In this document: positions 25,556 to 34,618 of the stretch, one piece after another
Layout of the letters: every line of letters begins with the position of its first letter
Numbering within the stretch: position 1 is the stretch's first letter
Assembly (NCBI RefSeq): GCF_024753545.1
Contig: NZ_JANTOO010000005.1
Location: 186,001 to 250,000, forward strand
DNA: 64,000 bases
From: Lysinibacillus pinottii
GTDB taxonomy: Bacteria; Bacillota; Bacilli; Bacillales_A; Planococcaceae
Direction: 5' to 3'
The notes under the pieces: generated by a model
Database searches by the model: none
Told to the model about the DNA's origin: nothing
The model's input: only the letters and a program-made list of their open reading frames with translations
Program-made: the position numbers and the translations under genes

Positions 25556-26470
25556 ATGACAAAACAACAATGGGCAAAGGATTTAGCGAAGAGCATTAGT
25601 CCTGCCAATATTAAGTTAGATGAATCTTTACAACAATATACAATGACAAAATTAGGTGGCAAAGCAGATGTTTTTGTTCTTCCTGATACAGAAGAAGAAG
25701 CAGCATTTGTAATTCGCTATGCATATATAAATAATATTCCTTTATTAATGTTAGGTAACGGATCTAATATGGTTGTTCGTGATGGTGGTCATAGAGGAAT
25801 CGTTGTTACATTTTCAAATTTAGATGAAATTCGGATTAATGGTGAACATGTTTATGCCCAAAGTGGTGCGCTGATTAAAGATGTGTCAAAACTATCCGCA
25901 AAAGCAACCTTAACAGGCTTTGAATTTGCCTGCGGTATCCCTGGATCAATAGGCGGTGCAATGGCTATGAACGCAGGAGCTTATGGCGGTGAGATTAAAG
26001 ATATTATTGTTTCATCTAAGGTGTTAACAAAAGAGGGAGAAGTTTTAACCTTGTCAAAGGAAGAGCTTGAACTTGGCTATCGTAAAAGCATTATTGCGAA
26101 GAAAGGCTATTATGTGTTATCCTCAGAGTTCCAATTAGCTACTGGCAAACAAGATGAAATTGATGCGAAGATTGCCGACTTAACATTTCAGCGAGAATCA
26201 AAGCAACCATTAGAATATCCATCTGCTGGAAGTGTTTTTAAACGTCCACCAGGTCATTTTGCAGGTAAGCTTATTCAAGATAGTGGCTTACAAGGCAAAG
26301 GGGTAGGCGGTGCAGAAGTCTCTACAAAGCATGCAGGTTTTATTGTCAATAAAGGCAATGCTACTGCTTCTGATTATATAGCAACTATTCAAATGGTACA
26401 GCGTATTGTGAAGGAAAAATTTGGTGTCGAATTAGAAACAGAAGTTAAAATTGTTGGTGATGATCTATAA
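25556..26470 (+). CDS. murB: UDP-N-acetylenolpyruvoylglucosamine reductase (MurB)
   Basis: A 304-residue FAD enzyme that reduces UDP-GlcNAc-enolpyruvate to UDP-MurNAc, the second committed step of peptidoglycan synthesis. FAD-binding segments are GNGSNMVVRDGG (about 62-73) and GIPGSIGGAMAMNAGAYGGE (about 127-146). The catalytic Ser lies in YPSAGSVFKRP near 226, as in type II MurB. Length is typical of Firmicutes. It is monocistronic, with a promoter and terminator of its own. Confidence 0.95.
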   Translation: MTKQQWAKDLAKSISPANIKLDESLQQYTMTKLGGKADVFVLPDTEEEAAFVIRYAYINNIPLLMLGNGSNMVVRDGGHRGIVVTFSNLDEIRINGEHVYAQSGALIKDVSKLSAKATLTGFEFACGIPGSIGGAMAMNAGAYGGEIKDIIVSSKVLTKEGEVLTLSKEELELGYRKSIIAKKGYYVLSSEFQLATGKQDEIDAKIADLTFQRESKQPLEYPSAGSVFKRPPGHFAGKLIQDSGLQGKGVGGAEVSTKHAGFIVNKGNATASDYIATIQMVQRIVKEKFGVELETEVKIVGDDL

Positions 26471-26473
26471 TGG

Positions 26474-26508
26474 GACGCTCTTCGCTTGAGTCGAAGGGCG
26501 TTTTTTTT
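26474..26508 (+). terminator. Terminator after murB
   Basis: GACGCTCTTCG pairs with CGAAGGGCGTT (one G-U), followed by a long T-run that ends just before the exoA ribosome site. Confidence 0.9.
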
Positions 26509-26524
26509 AAGGAGTGAGGATAAG

Positions 26525-27280
26525 ATGAAATTTATTTCATGGAATGTCAATGGGATTAGGGCTTGTCTGGGGAAAGGCTTTCTAGATTTCTTTCATCAAA
26601 TAGAGGCAGATTTTTTTTGTATCCAAGAAACTAAATGTCAGGCTGGACAAGTGGAGCTTGCGCTAGATGGATATGAGCAATATTGGAACTATGCTCAAAA
26701 GAAAGGCTACTCTGGTACGGCTATATTTACAAAGCATACACCGTTGTCCGTTAAGTATGGAGTTGGAGATGAAGATTCTCAGGATGAGGGTAGGATTATT
26801 ACTTTAGAATATGAAGATTTTTATTTAGTAAATGTTTATACACCCAATGCACAGCGTGATTTAGCGAGATTACCACTTCGCCTAACTTGGGAAGAGCATT
26901 TAGCGAGCTATTTACAAGACCTGAATAGCAAGAAGCCAGTTGTCTATTGCGGAGACCTAAATGTTGCACACACTGAAATAGATTTGAAAAATGCTAAATC
27001 GAATATAGGTAATTCAGGATTTACATATGAGGAGCGTGCAAAATTTTCGGAGCTTTTAGCAAGCGGTTTTGTAGATTCTTTCAGATACAAGCATCCAAAT
27101 GAAACTGACCATTTTACATGGTGGTCCTATATGAATAAAGTACGTGAACGAAATATCGGTTGGCGCATCGACTACTTTATTGTTTCGGAGCAATTAAAAA
27201 ACCAAATAAACCAAGCAACTATTCACCCGCACATCATGGGCAGCGATCATTGTCCCATTGAATTACAACTACATGTCTAG
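26525..27280 (+). CDS. exoA: Exodeoxyribonuclease III / AP endonuclease (ExoA)
   Basis: A 251-residue enzyme that cuts DNA at abasic sites and trims 3' ends in base-excision repair. Family motifs are SWNVNGIRA at the start, IQETKC near 33-38, the catalytic NVYTPNAQ, GDLNVAHTEIDL and the C-terminal GSDHCPI. I chose ATG 26525 because AAGGAGTGAGG stands 5-10 bases upstream and earlier codons are part of the murB terminator. Length is normal. A weak terminator follows. Confidence 0.95.
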   Translation: MKFISWNVNGIRACLGKGFLDFFHQIEADFFCIQETKCQAGQVELALDGYEQYWNYAQKKGYSGTAIFTKHTPLSVKYGVGDEDSQDEGRIITLEYEDFYLVNVYTPNAQRDLARLPLRLTWEEHLASYLQDLNSKKPVVYCGDLNVAHTEIDLKNAKSNIGNSGFTYEERAKFSELLASGFVDSFRYKHPNETDHFTWWSYMNKVRERNIGWRIDYFIVSEQLKNQINQATIHPHIMGSDHCPIELQLHV

Positions 27281-27285
27281 CATTT

Positions 27286-27319
27286 AAAATCGTATTTTCT
27301 ATATGGAAATACGGTTTTT
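27286..27319 (+). terminator. Terminator after exoA
   Basis: AAAATCGTATTT pairs with AAATACGGTTTT (one mismatch) and ends in Ts. Confidence 0.65.
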
Positions 27320-27595
27320 CTTTGTAAGAATAATAGAATTATAGTAGTTCATTCAAAAAAAGAGACTAATGAAAGGAAGCTAATATACAGATAGATATGT
27401 TTTTTAACAATGCTCTGTAGCCTAGGTATATCCAATTGTTTATACTAGTCTAATAGTGGGTGTTGACAGAAAATTGTATTTATAGAGTGAATTACTTACA
27501 TGAAAAACAAATATCCACCTGCTATAATCTTTTGGACATTATTTTAAGGATTTTGAGAGGTAGTAAGGAATATAGTGCACAGAGGGGGTAATAAG
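27320..27595. other. Gap before the penicillin acylase gene
   Basis: TTGACA at 27463-27468 has no good -10 at normal spacing. TATAAT at 27523-27528 is a likely -10 with a poor -35. AGGGGGT at 27582-27588 is the ribosome site for GTG 27596. No other gene is supported. Confidence 0.35.
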
Positions 27596-29965
27596 GTGGA
27601 AAAGAGAAAGTTCAAATGGAGAAAGTGGCTCATCGTCATTGCAGGAATCGTAGCGACTTTAGCAATCGTAGCTTTTATCGGATTTACATGGTTTATGAAT
27701 AAATCTAAGCCGATAATTGATGGTGAGTTAGCAGTCAATATTTTAGATCAGGATGTGAAGGTTACAAGGGATGACAAAGGGATTCCTCATATTTTTGCAA
27801 AGACAGATGCTGATTTGTATCGCGCGCAAGGTTATGTTCAAGCACAAGATCGATTGTTTCAAATGGATTTAGCAAGAAGACAGGCGAGTGGCCGATTATC
27901 AGAGATTATTGGAGAAGCGACGATAAATACGGACAAACATTTTCGTACTTTTAGCTTACGCAATGCCGCTGAGAAATCACTCGCGGCTTATGATGAGGAA
28001 AGCAAGCAAGTATTAAAGTGGTATGCAGAAGGGGTAAATGCATTTATTGAACAGGCTAAGGAAAATAAAACTTTAAGCTATGAATTTTCTTTATTGGGCT
28101 ACGAGCCAGAGGAATGGTCCGTCGTGGATTCTTTAACGATTGGGAAGTATATGGCTTATGATCTGGGGGGGAATTGGAATACACTTGCCTTCCGACACTG
28201 GGCTTTACAAAATTTTGATGAAGATAAGGCGAAAGAATTATTTATTAAATATCCTGAGAATGCCTCATCTATTATTGAGGCAAATATTCAAAATCCTGTT
28301 GCGGTAGTAGGGCAATTTAATCCAAATCTATTGCCTAATGAATTTAATGGCAGTAATAACTGGGTTGTTTCTGGAGAGAAAACTAAATCTGGCACACCTA
28401 TTTTGGCGGATGACCCTCACCTAGGTTTAAGTACTCCATCTATTTGGTATCAGATGCATCTGCAGTCCCCGCAACAAAATGTTAGTGGTGTCATTTTTGC
28501 AGGAATTCCAGGTATTATTTTAGGTCATAACGATGATATAGCATGGGGTGTAACAAATGTTGGCCCAGATGTGCAGGATTTATATATTGAAATACCAAAT
28601 CCTAATAATTCCACACAATTCCGCTACGATGGGAAGTGGGAGCAGGCCGAGATACGTGATGAATCTATTAAAGTGAAGGAAGGAGAAACTGTAGACTTTG
28701 AAGTGGTTGTGACACGCCATGGTCCAATTATGACGGATCTGGCATTCAAAGATACCAAGCCAACTGCACAATTTTCAATGCAGTGGACAGCACTTCAGCC
28801 GACTGCGGAATTACGTGCAGTAATTGGTTTTAATAAAGCGAAATCCTGGGATGACTTTGAAAAAGCTTTAGAAGACTTTAAGGCCCCTGCGCAGAACTTC
28901 GTTTTTGCCTCGAAGGATGGCACAATTGCTTATAAAGCAAATGGTCAAATCCCTATTCGTAAGATAGGCGATGGTCAATTGCCAGTTCCAGGTGATTCTA
29001 GTGACTATGGTTGGGAGGGTTTTATTCCATGGGATGAGCTGCCAACAGTAGTGAATCCAAAGGAAGGCTTTATTGCGACCGCTAATAATCAAGTGGTAGG
29101 AGAGGAATATCCTTATCACATTACAGATTTCTGGGCTCAGCCTTACCGTTTTGAACGGATTAAAGAAGTACTTGAGGCGAATGATTCGATAACGGTTGAG
29201 GATATGATGAACTTGCAAATGGATCAACATAATCTCTATGCAAGGGAATTCCTTCCTAGTTTATTAACATCGATAAAAGCGCAAGATCAGGATGGTAAGT
29301 ACGCAGAGGTTATCGCTATGCTAGAGGATTGGGATATGGTTGATGCTAAGGAATCAGGAGCACCACTCGTATTCCATACACTGATGACCAAATTACAGGA
29401 AGTATTGTTTAAAGATCAAATGCCTGTAGATATGTACAACATCATGCATGGGAAATTTAATATTACAGATCAGCTTTTACGGACGGCCTATGCAGGTGGT
29501 AAGAGTATTTGGATAGAGGAGCAAGGTGGGGTTGATGCAACCGTTTACAAGGCACTTGAGCTTACTATTACACAATTAGAAGATCAATTTGGTAAAAATG
29601 TTTCTAAGTGGACATGGGGCGATTTTCACCAGCTCACTTTTAATCATACTTTAGGAGGTGCTTCGCCAATTTTAGCTGCCTATTTTAATGCTAAAAAGGT
29701 GCCAATTGGTGGCTCCAAGGTGACGGTACAGGCTGCAGATAATGATCTTTCTGGTAATGTGGATCATGGTGCTTCTTGGCGTTTTGTTGTGGATGTGGGT
29801 GATTTAGGCTCAGCCTATCATATTGTTGGACCTGGTCAAAGTGGTCATATAAAGTCGGATTGGTACCAAGACCAAGTAATTGATTGGGCAAATGGTGATT
29901 ATCATCAAACTTTTGTAAAACAGGAAGATATTAAAGGTAAAACATTAAATTTAAAAGCGCAGTAA
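27596..29965 (+). CDS. Membrane-anchored penicillin acylase family amidase
   Basis: A 789-residue Ntn-hydrolase precursor. A basic N-terminus and one membrane helix (about 12-35) anchor it outside the cell. The alpha chain starts at VTRDDKGIPHIFA. The autocatalytic cut would fall before Ser253 in NGSNNWVVSG, making Ser253 the N-terminal nucleophile of the beta chain. Later family residues such as GVTNVGPDVQDLY and the C-terminal GQSGH follow. Members hydrolyse amides of penicillins or acyl-homoserine lactones; the natural substrate here is unknown. GTG 27596 is chosen because GAGGGGG lies 7 bases upstream. It is monocistronic. Confidence 0.88.
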   Translation: MEKRKFKWRKWLIVIAGIVATLAIVAFIGFTWFMNKSKPIIDGELAVNILDQDVKVTRDDKGIPHIFAKTDADLYRAQGYVQAQDRLFQMDLARRQASGRLSEIIGEATINTDKHFRTFSLRNAAEKSLAAYDEESKQVLKWYAEGVNAFIEQAKENKTLSYEFSLLGYEPEEWSVVDSLTIGKYMAYDLGGNWNTLAFRHWALQNFDEDKAKELFIKYPENASSIIEANIQNPVAVVGQFNPNLLPNEFNGSNNWVVSGEKTKSGTPILADDPHLGLSTPSIWYQMHLQSPQQNVSGVIFAGIPGIILGHNDDIAWGVTNVGPDVQDLYIEIPNPNNSTQFRYDGKWEQAEIRDESIKVKEGETVDFEVVVTRHGPIMTDLAFKDTKPTAQFSMQWTALQPTAELRAVIGFNKAKSWDDFEKALEDFKAPAQNFVFASKDGTIAYKANGQIPIRKIGDGQLPVPGDSSDYGWEGFIPWDELPTVVNPKEGFIATANNQVVGEEYPYHITDFWAQPYRFERIKEVLEANDSITVEDMMNLQMDQHNLYAREFLPSLLTSIKAQDQDGKYAEVIAMLEDWDMVDAKESGAPLVFHTLMTKLQEVLFKDQMPVDMYNIMHGKFNITDQLLRTAYAGGKSIWIEEQGGVDATVYKALELTITQLEDQFGKNVSKWTWGDFHQLTFNHTLGGASPILAAYFNAKKVPIGGSKVTVQAADNDLSGNVDHGASWRFVVDVGDLGSAYHIVGPGQSGHIKSDWYQDQVIDWANGDYHQTFVKQEDIKGKTLNLKAQ

Positions 29966-29973
29966 CAAAAAAG

Positions 29974-30007
29974 ATTAGCGTACTTATAAAGTACGTTAAT
30001 TTTTTTT
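29974..30007 (+). terminator. Terminator after the penicillin acylase gene
   Basis: A 12-bp stem (ATTAGCGTACTT/AAGTACGTTAAT, one mismatch) is followed by seven Ts. Confidence 0.85.
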
Positions 30008-30027
30008 ACTAGGATATAAATCACAAC

Positions 30028-30047
30028 ATTCAAACATTCATTTGAAT
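30028..30047. promoter_or_regulatory. CadC-type operator 1, overlapping the -35
   Basis: ATTCAAACATTCATTTGAAT is a 20-bp inverted repeat with perfect 7-bp arms. Its right arm contains the -35 TTGAAT (30042-30047). A TACATT -10 follows 17 bases later at 30065-30070. ArsR/CadC repressors bind such sites. Confidence 0.65.
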
Positions 30048-30076
30048 AAGATGGAATAATATGTTACATTGAATAC

Positions 30077-30096
30077 AATCAAACGAATATTTGAAT
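30077..30096. promoter_or_regulatory. CadC-type operator 2, between -10 and start codon
   Basis: AATCAAACGAATATTTGAAT matches operator 1 at most arm positions and begins 49 bases after it. It lies just downstream of the predicted -10. Confidence 0.55.
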
Positions 30097-30109
30097 GAGG
30101 TGAAAGACT

Positions 30110-30481
30110 ATGCCGAAAGAAATTTGTGAGGTGACGCAAGTACATGAAGAAGCTGTCACCAAGGTACAACAACAAATGCCTGATTTATCAGGGGTAGCAA
30201 AGTTTCTAAAAGCATTATCTGATGAAACAAGACTTAAAATTGCCTTTGCTTTAACGGTGGAGGATGAATTATGTGTTTGTGATGTAGCATCGATTATTGG
30301 CTCGTCAGTCGCAACAGCATCACATCATTTACGTTATTTAAAAGATAATAATTTAGCAAAGTCACACCGCAAAGGGAAGCAAATGTATTACTCTTTAGCG
30401 GATGAGCATGTATTTCAAATTGTAACAATTGCCTATGAACATGCGAAAGAGGGGATTGCGAATGGTAGCGACGCCAACTAA
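30110..30481 (+). CDS. cadC: CadC-like ArsR/SmtB-family metal-responsive repressor
   Basis: A 123-residue winged-helix repressor. ELCVCDVA places Cys55 and Cys57 in the alpha3 metal site, and Cys6 supplies an N-terminal thiol. Where S. aureus CadC has a second N-terminal Cys, a His (residue 12) is nearby instead. The DNA-reading helix is SSVATASHHLRYLKDN. Cadmium, lead or zinc would release it from the two palindromes upstream. The gene overlaps the start of cadA by 20 bases, so both are coexpressed and coupled. Confidence 0.88.
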   Translation: MPKEICEVTQVHEEAVTKVQQQMPDLSGVAKFLKALSDETRLKIAFALTVEDELCVCDVASIIGSSVATASHHLRYLKDNNLAKSHRKGKQMYYSLADEHVFQIVTIAYEHAKEGIANGSDAN

Positions 30482-32585
30482 ACAAGAATACAGATTGCAA
30501 AATCTTTCCTGTGCCAGCTGTGCTGCGAAGTTTGAGAAAAATGTAAAGGCCATACCAGAAGTGGAGGATGCACAAGTCAATTTCGGTGCTTCTAAAATAA
30601 CAGTAGTCGGTAACATTAGTGTGAATCAAATTGAAGAAGCAGGTGCTTTTGATGGGATCAAGGTGTCCCAATCAGCAGTGAGAGCAGTTGAAAAATCTAT
30701 ACCTTTTTACCGTAAGAAAGAAAATATTTTGGCAGGGGTATCTTTGTTCTTTGTCATACTAGGATATTTATTTGTTTCTATTCAGGGAGAGACCAACCCA
30801 ATCCCGATAGCCATGTTCATCATAGCGATTCTTGTAGGGGGAATGGGTATTTTTAAAACGGGCTTCCGTAATTTAGCTCGCTTTGAATTTGATATGAAGA
30901 CCCTTATGACTATCGCTATTATTGGCGCTGCTATTATTGGGGAGTGGGAAGAGGCGGCAGTTGTAGTCTTTCTATTTGCTGTAAGTGAAGCACTTGAAGC
31001 CTATTCCATGGATAAGGCAAGACAATCTATACGAGGGTTGATGGATATCGCTCCACCAACAGCTATCATCAAAAGAGCACATGGTGAACATTTTCATGAG
31101 CTTGAACTGCGGACGGAAGACATTGAGATAGGAGATATTTTAATTGTAAAGCCTGGGCAAAAGATTGCGATGGATGGTATTGTCATTAGCGGGTTATCTG
31201 CAGTGAATCAAGCAGCTATAACAGGTGAGTCTATTCCGGTGAATAAAACAGTGAATGATGAAGTATTCGCAGGTACATTAAATGAAGAGGGCGCGCTTGA
31301 GGTTCGTGTGACAAAGCGAGTAGAAGACACAACAATTGCTAAGATTATTAATCTTGTAGAAGAGGCACAGGCAGAGAAAGCCCCTTCTCAGCAATTTGTT
31401 GATCGATTTGCCAAGTATTATACACCAGCTATTATAATTATTGCTTTTTTAGTAGCTATCATTCCACCTTTATTTATGGGTGATTGGCAGCACTGGATTT
31501 ACCAAGGTTTAGCGGTGTTAGTAGTAGGATGTCCTTGTGCACTCGTTGTTTCTACACCTGTGGCTATTGTCACTGCGATTGGCAACGCAGCAAGACAGGG
31601 TGTCCTTATTAAGGGCGGTATTCATTTAGAACAATTAGGACATATTGAAGCGGTAGCCTTTGATAAAACAGGTACATTAACCGAAGGACAGCCAGCAGTC
31701 ACAGATATAGTGACAATGGAAGGTTGGTCAGAGGACTATGTACTACAGCTTGTAGCTGCAGTAGAAAAACAATCTCAACACCCTTTGGCAAAAGCCATAT
31801 TAAATAGATTACATGATAAGAATTTATCTGAGCTAGTGCCTACTGATTTCCAATCAGTCACAGGCAAAGGAGCCTTTGCAACGGTTGATCAGCAGATTAT
31901 TTATGTAGGTAGCATGAAATGGGCTTCGACACTAGGTTCTATCGATAAAAATATAGAAAATCAGGTTAAAAAACTGCAGGAACAGGGTAAGACAGTAGTA
32001 GCAGCGGTTTCGAAAAGCCAACTCATTGGATTAATTGGGATTGCTGATCAATTACGTCATGAAAGTAAGGATGTATTGCTAAAATTAAAAGCCCTAAAAG
32101 TTAAGCATATGGTGATGCTAACAGGTGATGCAGAGCCTACTGCCCAAGCTATTGCTACATCATTACAGGTAACAGATGTGCGTGCTGGTTTATTACCAGA
32201 GGAAAAATTAATGGCGATTAAAGATTTACGTGCACAGTTTGGAGCCGTAGCAATGGTTGGAGATGGTGTAAATGATGCGCCAGCATTGGCAACTGCAAAT
32301 GTAGGAATTGCAATGGGGGGAGCAGGTACAGATGCAGCTCTCGAGACAGCGGATATTGCCTTAATGGGTGACGATTTAACAAAGCTCCCATACACCATTG
32401 GCTTAAGCAGAAAAACACTACGTATTATCAAAGAAAATATTATTTTTGCCCTAGCCTTAAAATTAATTGCGTTGCTGCTAGTTATCCCCGGATGGCTAAC
32501 GTTATGGATTGCAATTTTTGCAGATATGGGCGCAACCTTATTAGTTGTTTTTAATTCATTAAGACTAATAAAAGCAAAAAAGTAG
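30462..32585 (+). CDS. cadA: Cadmium/zinc-translocating P1B-type ATPase (CadA)
   Basis: A 707-residue heavy-metal efflux pump. It has an N-terminal HMA domain with CASC at residues 17-20 and membrane helices with the metal-passing motif CPC at 357-359. The phosphorylation site DKTGT starts at Asp401. GDGVNDAPAL and the HP motif (QHPLAK) in the ATP-binding domain follow. CPC with a single HMA fits Cd/Zn/Co pumps rather than copper pumps that carry two. ATG 30462 has AGAGGGG 7 bases upstream and lies inside cadC, giving translational coupling. No terminator is obvious afterwards. Confidence 0.92.
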   Translation: MVATPTKQEYRLQNLSCASCAAKFEKNVKAIPEVEDAQVNFGASKITVVGNISVNQIEEAGAFDGIKVSQSAVRAVEKSIPFYRKKENILAGVSLFFVILGYLFVSIQGETNPIPIAMFIIAILVGGMGIFKTGFRNLARFEFDMKTLMTIAIIGAAIIGEWEEAAVVVFLFAVSEALEAYSMDKARQSIRGLMDIAPPTAIIKRAHGEHFHELELRTEDIEIGDILIVKPGQKIAMDGIVISGLSAVNQAAITGESIPVNKTVNDEVFAGTLNEEGALEVRVTKRVEDTTIAKIINLVEEAQAEKAPSQQFVDRFAKYYTPAIIIIAFLVAIIPPLFMGDWQHWIYQGLAVLVVGCPCALVVSTPVAIVTAIGNAARQGVLIKGGIHLEQLGHIEAVAFDKTGTLTEGQPAVTDIVTMEGWSEDYVLQLVAAVEKQSQHPLAKAILNRLHDKNLSELVPTDFQSVTGKGAFATVDQQIIYVGSMKWASTLGSIDKNIENQVKKLQEQGKTVVAAVSKSQLIGLIGIADQLRHESKDVLLKLKALKVKHMVMLTGDAEPTAQAIATSLQVTDVRAGLLPEEKLMAIKDLRAQFGAVAMVGDGVNDAPALATANVGIAMGGAGTDAALETADIALMGDDLTKLPYTIGLSRKTLRIIKENIIFALALKLIALLLVIPGWLTLWIAIFADMGATLLVVFNSLRLIKAKK

Positions 32586-32749
32586 TAGGTAAGATGTGAT
32601 TTAACAGGAAAAAGTAGGAGATTAATCTTACTTTGACACTACTAATTTTGTGCGAATAGATGCTACTAGTGATTCTTGAAAAAGAACTTTTTAAAGGCTA
32701 TTATAGTTTCAGGAGTAATGTAAGCATTCAATATAAATGAGGCGAAAGT

Positions 32750-33052
32750 TTGAATAAGTCAGATCCTATTTTAGTAAATGTTACAGAAGAGATTGTGCGT
32801 GGTTTAGTAAGCTTTTTACTACGAGGACCGGAATATCAAACATTTTGTAAATGCGAAACCTGTGAACTCGACACGGTGGCACTTACACTAAATGCATTGC
32901 CGAGTAAGTATGTTACATCAATGGAAGCTAGAGACGAGGCATTTAAGGAAATGAATACTCCTGAAAGTATTGAGCGCATTAACAAAGAGATTATTCACGC
33001 GTTACATGTGGTAAATAAGTATCCTCGACACAAAGTGGAGCCTACTTCTTAA
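32750..33052 (+). CDS. comFB: ComFB-like late competence family protein
   Basis: A 100-residue protein with the ComFB pattern: an N-terminal VNVTEEIVRGLVSFLL helix, the Cys cluster CKCETCELD and the ALNALPSKYVTS segment. ComFB lies in the comF operon in B. subtilis; here it stands alone, away from comFA and comFC. Related proteins have been reported to bind cyclic dinucleotides. The Cys pairs suggest a zinc site (inference). TTG start with GAGGCGAAAG upstream. The terminator overlaps its last codons. Confidence 0.8.
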   Translation: MNKSDPILVNVTEEIVRGLVSFLLRGPEYQTFCKCETCELDTVALTLNALPSKYVTSMEARDEAFKEMNTPESIERINKEIIHALHVVNKYPRHKVEPTS

Positions 33053-33069
33053 ATGAAGAGGCTCTTTTT
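33038..33069 (+). terminator. Terminator overlapping the end of the comFB-like gene
   Basis: GAGCCTACTTC pairs with GAAGAGGCTC (one bulge), followed by five Ts. Confidence 0.75.
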
Positions 33070-33174
33070 AAGTTGTACAGGTAGTGATTTTCTGGCATAT
33101 GTATTTTCAGTTAACTTTTAAGCCAAGCTTGTAGTAAACTAGAGAGTAAGAAAAGGAAAGAGAGGGAAAAAGAT

Positions 33175-33594
33175 ATGCCAACACCTAGTATGGAGGACCA
33201 TATCGAACAAATTTATTTACTAATCGCTAACAAAGGATATGCGCGAGTGTCTGACATTGCTGAAGCATTATCTGTTCTTCCTTCTTCTGTTACAAAAATG
33301 GTTCAAAAATTAGATAAAGATGGTTATTTAGTTTATGAAAAATACCGTGGACTGACATTGACGCCGAAAGGTGAAAAGCTTGGTAAGCGTCTTGTGCAGC
33401 GTCATGAATTGCTCGAGCAGTTCTTACGAATGATTGGTGTGGATGAAGAGCGTATATATAATGATGTTGAAGGAATAGAGCATCATTTAAGTTGGAATTC
33501 AATCGATCGTATAGCAGATCTTGTGCAAGTAATGGAAGAGAATCCAGACATCGTGAAAAAATTAGAGGCATCAAAGACACAGCACAATCTATAA
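33175..33594 (+). CDS. mntR: Manganese-responsive regulator MntR (DtxR family)
   Basis: A 139-residue regulator with every metal ligand of B. subtilis MntR at the same position: Asp8, Glu11, His77, Glu99, Glu102 and His103. The N-terminal helix-turn-helix includes VSDIAEALSVLPSSVTKMV. With bound manganese it represses manganese importers. No mntH or mntABCD gene is in the window. The cvfB gene follows 29 bases downstream, suggesting cotranscription, though the functional link is unclear. Confidence 0.94.
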   Translation: MPTPSMEDHIEQIYLLIANKGYARVSDIAEALSVLPSSVTKMVQKLDKDGYLVYEKYRGLTLTPKGEKLGKRLVQRHELLEQFLRMIGVDEERIYNDVEGIEHHLSWNSIDRIADLVQVMEENPDIVKKLEASKTQHNL

Positions 33595-33623
33595 AAAGAT
33601 GGTGTGAGGGAAAGGGAGACAAT

Positions 33624-34481
33624 ATGGACGCATTAAAATCAGGTGAAGTCGTTACATTAACGGTATTAGAGCAACAAACATCCAAATGGATTTTAACAAA
33701 TGGAGTTGAAGAACTACCTTTAAATGCTTCAGAGGTAACAGAGCCGCTAACAGTAGGTGATCGCCTTGAAGTATTTTTATTTGTAGATCGACGAGGAGAC
33801 CTAGCCGCTACAACAGCTATTCCAGCTTTTACACAAGGGGAATATGGTTGGGCAAGAGTGCTAAAAGTAGTAGAACGTGAAGGGGCTTATGTAGATATTG
33901 GTTCCTCCCGTGAAGTATTAGTAAAAGCAGAGGATTTACCACCATTAAAAGAGGTGTGGCCGGTTCCAGGTGATCATTTATTTATGACACTACGAACAGA
34001 CCGGAACGGTGATTTATTTGGGCGATTAGCAACGGAAGAGAAGATTTCTGAGCTATATGAAGGTGCATTTGAAGATTTGCATAATAAAAACATTCAGGCA
34101 CGTCCATATCGTTTGTTACCAGTTGGCTCGTTTTTACTAGGTGTAGAACATCCATATCGTATTTTTGTACATGAATCAGAGCGCAGTGCGGAGCCACGCT
34201 TGGGACAAGATGTAGTAGTTCGAATTATTGATGTAAAAGAAGATGGCTCCATGAACGGTTCTCTTTTGCCACGAAAACATGAGCGTCTTTCCGATGATGC
34301 ACAGCAAATTTTGAGCTATCTACAGGATGTTGGGGGCAAAATGCCATTTGGTGATAAGTCCTCTCCTGAAGAAATTCAAGAAATGTTTCATATGAGTAAG
34401 GGTGCCTTTAAACGTGCATTAGGAACATTGATGAAAGCTGGTAAAGTGAAGCAACAGGACGGCTGGACGGAAGAAGCCTAG
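33624..34481 (+). CDS. cvfB: CvfB-like S1-domain RNA-binding protein (YitL)
   Basis: A 285-residue protein with several S1-like OB folds (about 1-60, 65-130, 145-215) and a C-terminal winged-helix segment containing MSKGAFKRALGTLMKAGKV. CvfB binds RNA and influences virulence gene expression in S. aureus; in Bacillus its role is not clear. ATG 33624 is set by AAAGGGAG upstream; longer in-frame codons overlap mntR. Its position behind mntR suggests a shared transcript. Confidence 0.85.
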   Translation: MDALKSGEVVTLTVLEQQTSKWILTNGVEELPLNASEVTEPLTVGDRLEVFLFVDRRGDLAATTAIPAFTQGEYGWARVLKVVEREGAYVDIGSSREVLVKAEDLPPLKEVWPVPGDHLFMTLRTDRNGDLFGRLATEEKISELYEGAFEDLHNKNIQARPYRLLPVGSFLLGVEHPYRIFVHESERSAEPRLGQDVVVRIIDVKEDGSMNGSLLPRKHERLSDDAQQILSYLQDVGGKMPFGDKSSPEEIQEMFHMSKGAFKRALGTLMKAGKVKQQDGWTEEA

Positions 34482-34618
34482 TGGACGATTGATAAACCAA
34501 AGACAAGCGATAAGAGACATCCTTGAAACCTTCTCTTCTTTTTTACGTACTAATAACTGTATAGTGGTATACATTATACGGGCTAATTATGAGGTTTTAT
34601 CGAAAGGGGTCACACGAT

